A stretch of 64,000 nt of DNA. Source: Nyssa sinensis. Taxonomy: Eukaryota > Streptophyta > Magnoliopsida > Cornales > Nyssaceae. The DNA lies in contig CM018038.1 of assembly GCA_008638375.1 (NCBI GenBank), positions 17,856,485 through 17,920,484 of the forward strand, given 5' to 3'. This document shows positions 22,018 to 32,970 of this stretch, piece after piece. Below the pieces are notes generated by a model. The model did no database searches. It saw only the letters and a list, made by a program, of their open reading frames with translations, and was not told the DNA's origin. Position 1 is the first letter of the stretch; every line of letters starts with the position of its first letter. Both the position numbers and the translations under genes were made by a program.

Positions 22018-24422
22018 TTCTGAACAGGGTGCTCAAGCCGTACTTAGATGACTTCCTAATCGTATTCATTGATGACATTTTGGTCTATTCTAATAACCAG
22101 GAAGAAGACGAGGTGCATTTGAGGAAAGTCCTACAGAAGCTATGGGAGCAGAAGTTATATGCTAAATTAAAGAAGTGTGAATTCTGACTCCCAAGCATTT
22201 CTTTTTTAGGGCATGTGGTCAGTATAGACGGGATCTCCATAGACCCCCAGAAGATAGAAGCTATTACTAGTTGGCCCCAGCCGACTACTGTCATGGAGGT
22301 TCGCAGTTTCATGGGTTTAGCTAGCTACTATAGAAGATTTGTCAAGGATTTCTCCAAGATAGCTACGCCAATCACCCAGCTGACCCGGAAGAATGTTCCA
22401 TTTATCTGGACTGAGGAGAGGGAGCAAAGTTTTCAAGAGCTGAAGAACCTACTGGTTACAGCTCCAATCCTGATAGTACCAGATGGGACAAAGGGTTTTG
22501 TGATCTACAATGATGCCTTACACCAAGGCTTGGGGTGTCTTCTGATGCAATAGGGAAAGGTACACTGCCTATGCTTCACGGCAACTGAGGCCACAGGAGA
22601 AGAACTATCCAACTCATGACCTCAAGCTTCCAGCTATTGTCTTTGCATTAAAAATCTAGAGGCATTATTTGTATGGAGCTACATGTGAGATTTTCACTGA
22701 TTACAAGAGTCTTAAGTACTTGTTTACACAGAAAGAGCTCAATATGAGACAAGGACGTAGGTTAGACTTAATCAAGGACTACAAGCTTAGTATACAGTAC
22801 CATCCAGGGAAGGCGAATGTAGTGGTTGATGCTCTTAGCAGGAAGTCATCAGGGAGTATTGCTGGCCTGTTGACTACACAGAAAAAGCTACTACAGGACT
22901 TAGAGGCAATGGAGGTTGAGGTGATTTTTCTAGGTTTCAGGTAGTGTGTAACGTCACAATCGGTCTTACGATTGTTGACAAGATCAAGGAATTACAAGCT
23001 CATGATAGAAAGTTAGTTAAGCTTCGCCAGGAAGCTGAGACTAGAGGGAATACAGATTTCACTATACGAGATAGGGTGTTGTATTATCATGACAAGATCT
23101 GTGTTCCAAATGTACTTTCGATTAGGAAGGAGATTCTTGACGAGGCACACAGTTTTAGATTTGCCACCCACCAGGGAAATACAAAAAATGTACCACAATA
23201 TGAGGAGCACTTACTGGTGGTCAAGGATGAAGAAGGATATAGCTTAGCACATTGCATGATGTATGGAGTGTCAGGGGATCAAGGTCGAGCACCAGAAGCC
23301 AGGAGGACTTCTACAGTCAGTTCCAATACCAGAGTGGAAATGGGAGCATATCACAATGGATTTTGAATCAAGGTTGCCTAAGACATTGCATGGGAATGAT
23401 TCTATATGGGTGATGGTCGATAGACTGACAAAGACAGCCCATTTTCTTACGACTAAGACGACTTAGACTTTAGAATGACTGGCCATGCTTTATATTAGGG
23501 AGATCGTTCAATTACATGGAGTCCCAATATCCATTGTATCCGACTGAGATCCATGATTTGTGTCTAAGTTCTAGAGGAGTCTATAGAAGGCTATGGGTAC
23601 TAAATTGAGTCTTAGCACTACATATCACCCCAAGATAAATGGGCAGTCCGAAAGGACAATACTTATATTGGAGGACCTACTACGATTCTGAGTCATGGAT
23701 TTCAAGGGAAGTTGGGAAGATCAACGATCATTAATGGAGTTCACATACAACAACAGTTGTCAATCCAGTATCGGTATGGCACCATATGAGGCACTATATG
23801 GCAAGTAGTGTAGATCCCCATTATGCTGGACGGAAGTGGGTGATAGGAAACTATTTGGACTTGAGATAGTAAAGCAGACCACGGACAAGATCCATCAGAT
23901 TAGGCAGCGTTTATTAGCGACTCAGAGTCAACAAAAGAGTTACACTAACACTAGGAGACAGAGTTGGAGATCACAACAAGTGACTATGTGTTCTTGAAGG
24001 TACCACCAATGAAGGAAGTGGTCAAGTTTGGCAAGAGAGGGAAACTAGGGCCACGATACACTGGACCGTTCAGGATTGTCGGACAAGTCGAACCAGTGGC
24101 GTATCAGCTAGCCTTGCCATCTGAGCTAGCACACGTACATAATGTTTTCCATATTTCAACGTTAAGAAAGTGTGTACACAACCCAGATCAGATAATCGAG
24201 CACGTGCAGCTAGATGTTCAGGAGGACTTGAGTTATATTGAGCAGCCAGTACAGATCTTAGACCGACGACAGCAAGTTCTACGGAACAAGACCATTCCAT
24301 TAGTGAAAGTATTATGGAGGAATTCTCGACTTGAGGAAGCCACTTGGGAACGAGAAGTTGAAATGCATTTTCAGAATCATCATTTATTTGTACCAAACTT
24401 ATTTAAGAAGGGGAGAATGTAA
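22018..24422 (+). pseudogene. pol of element B, part 2: RT, RNase H, integrase, chromodomain (broken)
   Basis: Resumes in RT with NRVLKPYLDDF and catalytic VFIDDILVYS (about 22060), followed by [13 protein letters not shown] and [12 protein letters not shown]. RNase H is at about 22490-22850 ([34 protein letters not shown]). Integrase follows: HSFRFATHQG (zinc-binding), [22 protein letters not shown] and NGQSERTI give the DDE triad. The C-terminal GPRYTGPFRIVG module and a chromodomain (SYIEQPVQILDRR ... KVLWRNSRLEEATWE, about 24220-24370) identify a chromovirus. Stops are numerous. The natural stop TAA at 24420-24422 is supplied by the first bases of the 3' LTR. Confidence 0.88.
24405..24417 (+). 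other. Polypurine tract of element B
   Basis: AAGAAGGGGAGAA directly precedes the LTR start TGTAATACCC at 24418. This is the plus-strand primer position and fixes the 3' LTR boundary. Confidence 0.88.
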
Positions 24423-24591
24423 TACCCTGACCCAAATTGTAACTGAGAGAGCCATGTAAACCCAAGCTGATAGGGCCTCATGTTATGACATTAAATGAAA
24501 TGGACGGTTGGGGAATCTCAATAGTTTTGAATGTATGGATGATGTCAGGCGATACCTGAGCAAGCTAGGAACAAATACCGAAAAAAATAAT
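24418..24591 (+). repeat. 3' LTR of element B, first part
   Basis: Begins TGTAATACCCTGACC, like the reverse complement of LTR E (TGTAATACCCCGACTC). It is interrupted after 24591 by element D, whose 5-bp duplication ATAAT occupies 24587-24591. Confidence 0.82.
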
Positions 24592-25160
24592 TGATGCTGC
24601 ACTTTTTGGTCGAAGAAGATTCCAAGCTTGGCTCCCTGAAGAACACTCAAAGAAGAAGATTCGAGGACTACCGGATTGGCTCCAGCGGTAGCCGCTCCGA
24701 TGCTTAGGTTAATAAACTGAATTGAAAAGACTGTAATGTAAGCCAAATAATGAGCATAGAAAATAAAGTGTACAGTTAGGGTTTAATTTATAGGTGGTGG
24801 CTTTCCTAAGTTGATTAGGATTTGGAGCCATGGAAGTAGGGATTTGATCACCGGAGTAAGGCAGTTACCTTGTTGGACATTGTATCGAAATAGAGATAAC
24901 CATGTGTGGCAGTTTCCTTGTAGAAGACTGTTTCCTTATTCTCTGCTCGGCAGATGTTAAGGCGGTGCTGAGTTCTGAATAGTGGATAGTGCTCTGAAGG
25001 TCTGTACTCAGACCTGTAAGTTATGCAAGAATGTAGTTCTGCTCTAGAGGTACGTGCTCCGCCCTATAAGTTCTGTAGATAGGTTCGGAATAGCCGAGCA
25101 CAGGTAATCTGTAGGCATACGTGTCAAGTGATTATTGGTCTGTCACTTTGTGGTATATCA
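24592..25160 (-). repeat. 3' LTR of element D
   Basis: 569 bp with ends TGATG and ATCA on the plus strand. It aligns without length change to 32971-33539 and is adjacent to the polypurine tract at 25161. Confidence 0.95.
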
Positions 25161-25178
25161 GTTACTCCCCCCCACAAG
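25161..25178 (-). other. Polypurine tract of element D
   Basis: On the minus strand this reads CTTGTGGGGGGGAGTAAC immediately before the LTR start TGATATACC, as expected for plus-strand priming. Confidence 0.85.
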
Positions 25179-26000
25179 TCCTAGTTCGATGTCAACGAGC
25201 AACTAGGACTATGTGATTTTCAAAGAGGCCACGTGTTTCATCCTTTCCTATCCCAAGACGACTGTTGGCACATCATTTAATGATTCGCTTCGTCGTTTGG
25301 GCTCTCAAAGCCATCCCATCCGTCGCGACGGTTTGACTGGGCGGTCTTTGGGGTTCTTAGTTATTTTATATATGTGGGAAGATGGTAAGCTTTGTGCTCA
25401 TTCTCCATCCTTTTGATGCTGCTTTGCCAAAGTAAACGAAGTTTTCGTAGACGCCGCTGCCATTCGGAGCTTCCCGTTCGACGTTCTATTCAGGTTTTTG
25501 TTGCAATCAAGGATTCAGAGATGATTGATGATTTTCAATCTAAGTCGGATGTGACTAAAGTGTGGCTGGAAACAATCCATTCTATTGCCTTTGTTACCGG
25601 GGCCAGGTCGGCGGAGGTGGTGGTCCTCTTGTTCATTTTTGTAACCGACCAGGACTTCCTTGCCAATCAGTGGACTCCCTTGATTCCACCGAGGCCTAAA
25701 TTGTTGATGATGAAGGTGATGGCGAAGTGCCTCTTCTCATTTTGTTCTTGGCAGAGACCCTTGCTCAAGCTAGTCAAGGCGCCATGCTGAATTTGAAGAG
25801 AACGAAGGAGGGTTCCTTCCTTTCAAATGGGGTCTGCGGACAGTGATGATGAAATGGAGTAGACCGGCGATCTTTTCTCTGATTAAGCTGTAGTCTAGGA
25901 TTCCTTTTTGTTTCTGTATCTTGCTGTCATTGTAGGCTCTCCGGGCTTGGTGTAACTTATTCCGGATTATCAATAAGACTGAGTATTTTTCCTTTATTTC
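25179..26000 (+). other. Possible antisense transcription unit in element D 3' region
   Basis: This stretch is less AT-rich than its surroundings and reads, on the strand opposite D's genes, like a small expressed unit. There is a TATA-like TATTTTATATATGTGGG near 25360, then open frames of 67 residues (25213-25416) and 132 residues (25392-25790), and an AATAAGAC signal-like site near 25973. No domain is recognised. Some Tat elements are known to carry antisense ORFs between pol and the 3' LTR, so this may be a decayed one. Equally it may be filler. Confidence 0.25.
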
Positions 26001-26652
26001 TGGTGTATTTTCGATAAACTGTGATCTTTTAGAGATTGAGTAATTTTATGAGTATTGTTGCTTATTACCTTCCATAAGTGGTTTCATTTGTATATCCTGG
26101 AAGCAGGCAAAACAGATTTTCACAACACCCAGGGACCTGCCGAATTAAAATATTCTGAAAATTTTGCGGGTCGTTGTAGATGCTAGGTTGACTAGGTACT
26201 GTCCCAAGTCATCGATCTCTGTAATGTATAAATGGGTTTCAACCCTTGGAACTTGTAACTGAAGTAAGTGAACCTGTTCCAGAACTAACTCTAACTTTTA
26301 ATCGGTAATAGATAATGTGCCGACTTCTGAGCTGCATGACTTGCAATATTTCCACCCAAATTATAATAATTGAAAGTAGGGAAATAGTAAGCAACTGAGC
26401 CTGAGTTCTGAAATCAGAAACATTTGAATTTGAGCTTGTACTAAGTAATCTTGAACGACAAGTTTTGTAGAGACTAACCATCCAGGGATTAACTGCTGAA
26501 CCAAGTGACAGTTGGTTGGGGTGGATATCTGACTGAAAGAATGTTCGTTGCTATGTAACCGAGCAACTGAGCTAACCATTTTTCCCTTAAGTTTCTGAAA
26601 TAACCATATAGTTTTGGTGTGATGTTCTGGACATGAAGGTCGGTATCCTAAA
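26001..26652. other. Element D 3' region, nothing recognised
   Basis: Noncoding sequence between the possible antisense unit and the minisatellite. No motif or repeat recognised; short frames are not credible. Confidence 0.5.
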
Positions 26653-27262
26653 TAGATCAGACTTGAGGTTCGCACAATGAGATAGGCCAGACTTAAGGTC
26701 TGTACATTAAGATGGACCAGACATGAGGTTTGTTCATTGAGATGGTCCAGACTTTTAAGGTCTGTACATTAAGATGGACCAGACATGAGGTCTATTCATT
26801 AAGATGGACCAGACATGAGGTCTGTACATTCTGTACATTGAGATGGACCGGACATAAGGTCTGTACATTGAGATGGACCAGACACAAGGTCTGTACATTT
26901 AGATAGACCAAACACAAGGTCTATACATTGAGATGGACCAGACATAAGGTTTGTACATTTAGATGGACCAGACCCAAGGTCTGTACATTGAGATGGACTA
27001 GACATAAGGTTTGTACATTAAGATGGACCAGACGCAAGGTCTGTACATTGAGATGGACCAGACATAAGGTCTATACATTAAGATGGACCAGACACAAGGT
27101 CTGTACATTAAGATGGACCAGACACAAGGTCTGTACATTAAAATGGACCAGACTTTAAGGTCTGTACATTAAGATGGACCAGACACAAGGTCTGTACATT
27201 AAGATGGACCAGACACAAGGTCTGTTCATTAAGATGGACCAGACGCAAGGTTTGTACATTGA
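26653..27262. repeat. 30-bp minisatellite, about 20 units
   Basis: Tandem units of the form TGGACCAGACACAAGGTCTG followed by TACATTAAGA, mostly exactly 30 bp, with sporadic 2-bp (TT) and longer insertions. It lies between the integrase stop and the 3' LTR of element D. Because 30 is a multiple of three, both strands show spurious 10-residue repeat ORFs. Confidence 0.97.
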
Positions 27263-27306
27263 GATGGAAATACTTCATGGGTTTATTTGAAAGGAAAAAG
27301 TCTTTA

Positions 27307-28710
27307 TTAATAATACTTCCGTAAATGTTCCATATTCCAGGGCTTGGGAATAGGTTTCCCAGCCATGTTTTCTAACCAATATGTGGTAGGCCTAACAGTC
27401 CTTGTTACTCTGTAAGGGCCTTCGCAGTTGGGCGACAACTTTCCCATGGTGGGGTCCTTGGTGTTTTGAAACACTTTTCTTAGGACAAGATCTCCAACCT
27501 GAAAGCTGGAAGGTTTTAGCCCTAGTTTGGAGTGACTAACCATCCTGTGCTGATATGTTTCCATCCTGACCCCGGCTTGCTCCCTTTTTTCCTCAAGTAA
27601 GTCTAAGTTTTTTGCGAGCTGCTGATCATTGGTCTCTTGGTTGAAAGCTTCAGTCCTTAGGGTAGGCATGCCGATTTCAACAAGGATCACTGCTTTAGTG
27701 CCGTAGGCAAGTGAAAAGGGAGTTTTCGACGTTGGAGTTCTTCTAGTTGTTCTGTAGGCCCAAAGTACTCCAGGGAGCTCTTCAACCCATTTTCCCTTGG
27801 CCCCTTCCAATCTCTTCTTAAGGGCATCAAGGATTGTTCGGTTAGTGACCTCTGCTTGCCCATTGGCTTGGGGATGACCAGGAGAGGAGAAATGTTGATT
27901 GATATGTAGGTCTTGGCAGAACTTTTTAAAGTTCTTACCAGCAAACTGCGTACCGTTGTCTGAGATGATCATGCGTGGTATGCCAAACCTACAGACTATA
28001 TTCTTCCAAGTGAAACTTTTGACTTCCTTCTCTATAATGTGTGTTAGTGGCTCTGCTTCTGCCCATTTAGAGAAGTAGTCAATAGCTACCAGAAGATATT
28101 TCCTATTCGGTGTAGCTTTAGGCAATGGGCTTATGATGTCCATCCCCCCTTGAGCAAAAGGCTATGGGCTTATGATAGGAATGAGCTCATGGCAGGGCTG
28201 GTGTTGGTAAGGAGCGAACCTTTGGCATTTGTCACATTTTCGGGCGTACTCTTTTGCCTCCCTCAGCTTTCCAGGCCAATAATAGCCTTGTGTTAAAGCT
28301 CGGTGTGCTGTGGTTCTACCCCCATTATGATTTCCACATATTCCTTCATGAATTTCGGCCAGGATGTACTGAGACTCTTCTAGGGACAGGCATTTTAGTA
28401 ATGGTTGAGAGTAAGATCTTTGGTAAATCCTCCCATTCATGACAAGGTATCGAGCTGCTCTGATTCGGACCCTTTTTTCCTTACTTTTGTCCTCTGGATG
28501 GAGCCCTTCTTCCAGGTACTGGATGATAGGAGTCATCCAGTTCTGAGGTTGCTCAAAAATTTGGGCAATTTGGATCTCCTCTATACTCGGCTTCGACTGA
28601 TGGGAGATTTTTAGTGTAGAATCTTCTTCTAACTTCAGGTGAGATGCCATGCCTACCAAAGTATCAGCTCTGCAGTTCGGGCTTCTTTCTATTTTTTGAA
28701 TAGAGAACAC
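27307..28710 (-). pseudogene. Integrase of element D (broken)
   Basis: Inserts the element's cDNA into the host chromosome. The N-terminal zinc-binding part (28710-28162) has the H-H-C-C arrangement: EIHEGICGNHNGGR then CDKCQRFAPYQ. The catalytic core (28143-27307) has DIISPLPKA, IISDNGTQF and NGQAEVTNRTIL carrying the DDE residues, then GVLWAYRTTRRTPTSKTPF and FQVGDLVLRKV. The end PWNMEHLRKYY at 27310 is the usual Tat-type terminus. A TAG replaces a tryptophan codon near 28159 and splits the otherwise open frame. No chromodomain, as expected outside chromoviruses. Confidence 0.9.
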
Positions 28711-29040
28711 TTAGAAGGAGCGTTTCAGTGAGTTGACCAGTTCTGAATACCGAAGCATCCTGTCATTTTTAACGGCAAATTCTCCCAAAACTTTGCTTAC
28801 CACCAATTGGGAATCAGAGAAGACTTCAAGGTTCTGAGCCTCATTCTCCCATGCTAACTTCATCCCGAGGACAAGGGCTTCGTACTCTGCCTCATTATTG
28901 GAGGCTCTGAGCCCTAGGCTAACTGCCTTTTCTGTTATGAGCCCATCAGGGGACTGTAGTATCAAGCCGACCCCAGACCCATGGTCCGTGGATGATCCGT
29001 CAATGTAAAGTTTCCACGCTTCCAAGCTCACACAGGGCTG
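28711..29040 (-). pseudogene. Second RNase H of element D
   Basis: A second, cellular-type RNase H between RT/RNase H and integrase is a hallmark of the Tat lineage. The segment shows LYIDGSSTDHGSGVGLIL (first catalytic Asp), RASNNEAEYEALVLGMKLA (catalytic Glu) and VFSDSQLVVSKVLG (second Asp). It is open for 106 codons and ends at a stop just before the integrase frame. Confidence 0.85.
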
Positions 29041-30660
29041 TGCCCTGTCCTATAGCGCCGGAGTGAACTCAGCAACGAAATCGGCCAAGGCCTACCCTTT
29101 GATGGAGATCCGTGGAACATAGGATATGTCGAACTCACCCAATTCTACTGACCATTTGACTAGTCACCTCGAGACCTCGGGTTTCCTTAATATAGATTTC
29201 AGGGGGTAGGTAGTTAGGACTTCAATAGGATGTGCTTGGAAGTAAGGTTAGAGTTTCCGAGCAGATATTATAAGTGCAAGAGTTAGTTTCTCAATCTCAA
29301 GGTACCTTTTCTCTGTGTCTAGCAGTGCTCAGCTGACATAAAATATGGGCCTCTGGATGCCCCAGTCTTGTCTGACTAGTATAGAGCTGACGGCGTTCTC
29401 AGACACTACAAGCTATAAAAGTAATTTCTCCCCCTAGATTGGTTTTGATAAGAGTTCGGGTGATGCCAGGTACTCTTTTAGTTCTTGAAAGGCTTTTTCG
29501 CACTCTTCCGTCCATTGTAACGCTTTGTTAGCTTTCAGAGCTTTGAAGAATGGTATGCAGCGATCAGTGGATTTGGACACAAATCTGCTCGAGCTACTAT
29601 TCTTCCATTTAGGGCCTGAATGTCTTTCTTGGTCTTCGGTGACTGTAGTCCAACCAAGGCCCCAATCTGAGTGGGGTTTGCTTCTATACCTCTTTGGGAG
29701 ACAATGTATCCCAAGAATTTTTCCTTTGTCACACCAAAGGTGCACTTTGAGGGATTGAGCCTCATCTTGTATTGCCTCAGGATATCAAACGTCTAAGCCA
29801 AGTGCTGGAGGTGGCTACTCTTCCATAGGCTTTTGACTAGCATGTCATCAATATATACTTCCATGGTACTGCCAATCAAAGGGCTGAACATCTGATTAAC
29901 TAGACGCTAGTAGGTGGCCCCAGCATTATTTAGTCCGGACGACATCACTCTATAGCAATAGAGACCTCGTTCGGTTATGAATGTTGTCTTCTCCTGGTCT
30001 GGAGGGTGCATCTGTATTTGGTTGTATCTCAAATAGGCATCCAGAAAGCTCATAAGTTCGTGCCCTGCAGTAGCATCAACTAGCTAGTCTATCCTCGGCA
30101 AAGGAAAGCTATCTTTGGGACAAGCTTTATTGAGGTCTGTATAGTCAACGCAAACTCTCCACTTGCCATTTTTCTTCTTGATCAGAACGATATTGGCTAG
30201 CCAATTAGGATAAAATACTTATCGTATCATCTTGGCATGAAGTAGCCTTTGGACCTCCTCGTTTATAATCCAATGCCGCTCTGGAGCGAGCGGCCTTCTC
30301 TTCTGTCTCACTGGCGGGTGGTTTGGATCCACCATCAGTTTATGAGTGATGAGGTCTGGATCTATACCGTCCATATCCATTGTTTCCCAAGCAAATACAG
30401 AGAGGTTTTTCTTCAAGAATTCTTTTATCTCATTCTGCTCGGCAGGTGTCAGGTCTGGGCCTATCTGCAGGTAGTGCCCTTGGGATTTCGAGCTTACCAG
30501 TACTTTAATGGGTTCTCCTATGGGCTTGGCCCTGCTGTCCCTTCCTCTAGGGCTTAGAGGCTTGTCAATTCTGGAAGGGCAGTCTTCTGCCTTATGACGG
30601 TGGGAGAGATCTGGATCCACAGGTTCACGAGTGTGCAGTAATTGCTATTTGGAAGCTTTC
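29041..30660 (-). pseudogene. Reverse transcriptase and RNase H of element D (broken)
   Basis: The RT start near 30620-30219 shows FLKKNLSVFAWETMDM, MDGIDPDLITHKLMVDP and PVRQKRRPLAPERH, typical of Tat RTs. The palm then runs in a stop-containing frame. The catalytic YIDDM is read at 29841-29855, followed by RLNPSKCTFGV and FLGYIVSQRGIEANP near 29750. The RNase H region is poorly conserved (ECEKAFQELKEYL near 29500) and continues, with stops, to about 29050, just before the second RNase H. Several in-frame stops disable it. Confidence 0.82.
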
Positions 30661-30718
30661 TTCCTAAGTGACATCCTCTGATAGAGTAGACAGTCTGATC
30701 GTGGATGTACTTTAGGCA

Positions 30719-31160
30719 TTAGAGGAGGGTTGAAGTAACTGCTCCCATCTCGTGTAGCCAAGGTCTCCCAATTATGACATTGTAGGGGGGCTTGGCATTC
30801 AGAACCATGTATTCAGTTGCTGTGGTCTTTTGCCCGTCCCCCTCTCCTGCAGTGGTGGCAAGATCAATCCTTCCCAACGGAGTGTTGAGATTCCCATGAA
30901 AACCTACCATGATTACACCAGTGGGCTTGATGTCACTAGGGTTGAGCTTCATCTGCTTGAAAGGTTCATAGAACAGAATGTTCGTTGAACTCCCAATGTC
31001 CATGAGGGCTCTTCGGATCTCGAAGTTGGCAACTTTGAGGGAGACGACAAGGGCGTCACTGTGAGGACAGTGTACTCCAGCAAGGTCTTGATTTGAGAAT
31101 TGGATTTCTAGTACCAGTCTTAATCTTTTCTCCACATTAGTGATCTGTATGATGCTGGGA
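30719..31160 (-). pseudogene. Aspartic protease of element D
   Basis: Matures the polyprotein. The catalytic motif is read as ALMDIGSSTNILFYE (about 31025); the Asp is retained with Ile where Thr or Gly is usual. YNVIIGRPWLHEMGA lies near 30770, the usual flap-distal block of Tat proteases. Open for 138 codons from 31135; likely part of a longer polyprotein. Confidence 0.82.
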
Positions 31161-32891
31161 GTAGCTCTGGCCTCCTGAGCATACTGTTTCCTTGACCTGT
31201 TGGAAGTTCCTGTTGCAGGGGAATCTGCATGTAGGATGAGGATTACTTGGTTGTTCTGCCGTGGAGGCTCGTTCCGTCCTTCCCTTTGCTCTTGTCTCTA
31301 GTCAGGCCTCCTTTGCTGGGGCCTATCATCTTAGGGGTTCTGCCCTCCATCCTGCTTGATGAATTCCTGCAGTCGTCCCCTCCTTATAAGCTGCTCAATC
31401 TCATGTTTAAGAGCCTTACATGTGTTGGTTGTGTGTCCACGGTCCTTGTGAATGTCACAATACTTGGTTTGATCCCAGTAGCTGGGGTCGCCCTTCAAAG
31501 GCTCTGGCCATCTCAAGTTTTCACGAGATCTAACATGCCGTAGTATGTTGTTTGGAGAGGTGTTTAGAGGAGTAAAATTGGTGAACTCTCTTAGCCCTGA
31601 ATTATATGAAGTTCTGGGCGCCACTCTTTTCTCTAGGCTTTTGACCCTCTTCCTTGCCTTATTGGGATCCCTCTTCTGGTCGTCTTTCTTCTGGTCGTTC
31701 TTCAAGGCTTGATCTTTAGTCTTCCGAGAGGTGTCTTTTTCTTCCTCTAAGTTAATGTATTTCCTTGTTCGATCCATGAGGGCTGCCATGTCGTCAGGAG
31801 GACTTTTTGTTAAAGAATCCCTGAAGCCTCCCCGTGCAAGACCAGAGCTGCTACCAGGAAACTGGGGCTACAATCAGTCATCTCAGTGAGTTCGGCATTG
31901 AAGCATTAAATGTATGCTATGACGGGCTCCTTCTTGGCTTGTTTAACGTTTAACAGGAATTCAGGACCCTTCCTTAGCCCTTTGCTAGTCATGAACTTGT
32001 CCAGGAGTTGCCTACCGAGCTCGTAGAAACTGGTGACCGAGTTCGGTGGAAGGTGATGAAACCACTTCAGAGTAGTACCCTTGAGGCTGGTCACAAATGT
32101 TCGGCACATAAAGGCATCTGAAATGCCATGCAGGGCCATGGTGTGTTGGTAATGGAAAAGGTGGTCCCCCGGATCCCCTGTCCCATCATAAGGAGTGAAC
32201 TTTGGGACAAGGAACTTCTTTGGCCTCTCTTCAGCCATGATAGCAGGGGTGAATGGCGTGGCAAACCTTCTGAGCAGCCTGGCTAACTCATCTTGCTCTA
32301 GAGGGATTTGAGCACCCCTCATAACAACAGTACGGTCCATAGATTCTACCACTTCTTCGGCTCTTTGTGGGCCCTTGGGTAAGATCGTCTACTGTGAGTC
32401 ATGCCTTGCTGCTTCAGGCCCCATAAGGGCAGGATTATCCGGGCCCATGGCTGGGGGATTATTTTGATCCTCTTGGACTGGAGGTGCAGGGGCTGCTTGA
32501 GGTTGAAACTGTTATAGTGCCGGACTAATTCCTGAAGCCTCGGGAATTGGAACCCTAGTGGTGCTTTGGTAATGGACTTCTGGAATAAAGGTTGGGATCC
32601 CTCTGCCTACGGCTGGGGATCTCCATGAACGTGAGCAGTAGTAGGGGGTTGCTGATGGTTTGCGTTGACTGGTGGATTCAAAGCATTAACTTCAAGATTC
32701 TGAGTGAGTATTGCCAGCGTTCTGGACATAGCTAGAAGTTGCTCTTGTACCAACTCGTTTTGTCATTTGACTTGGTTAAGCTCTTGTCGCATGGGATCAA
32801 CCGTTTGTCCTCTTCCTTGTCCGGCAGGTGGTCGATGTTGAGGGTTTTGTGGATTTTGAGCATTCTTTCTTGATCGGAGATTGGGAGCCAT
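31161..32891 (-). pseudogene. gag of element D (broken)
   Basis: The likely start ATG is at 32891 (MAPNLRSRKNAQNP), 80 bases inside the primer site. The N-terminal part is Gln/Pro-rich and carries stops and shifts. The core gag domain at 32352-31906 has PFTPAIMAEERPKKFLVPKF and DPGDHLFHYQ then FVTSLKGTTLKWFHHLP. The C-terminal part at 31789-31331 is basic and contains a degenerate knuckle, CDIHKDRGHTTNTC, followed by LKHEIEQLIRRGRLQEF, typical of Tat gag. The link to protease at 31161-31330 is broken by stops. Confidence 0.82.
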
Positions 32892-32950
32892 TGTCCTTTA
32901 GTAGAAGGGAGAATGAGTTTTATGTGAGTAGAGCACTTGGTGATTGTCGT

Positions 32951-32970
32951 TTCCCACAGTGGCGCCAAAC
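32951..32970 (-). other. Primer-binding site of element D
   Basis: On the minus strand the bases after the 5' LTR read GTTTGGCGCCACTGTGGGAA. The TGGCGCC core is the usual tRNA primer match in Tat and Athila elements. Confidence 0.85.

Noticed and set aside
11919..22026. Single LTR insertion with TSD GGGTG
   Set aside because: The right-hand CTGAACAGGGTG also fits native RT, and about 100 RT codons are missing, so a simple insertion is not proven.
25392..25790. 132-codon plus-strand ORF as a host gene
   Set aside because: No recognisable domain, and it sits inside element D. Kept only as part of a possible antisense unit.
26799..27158. Repeat proteins on both strands (10-residue units)
   Set aside because: They are translations of the 30-bp minisatellite; a multiple-of-three unit keeps any frame open. 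No start context or non-repeat domain.
26653..27262. CRISPR-like array
   Set aside because: Units are directly adjacent with no unique spacers and the setting is a plant retrotransposon.
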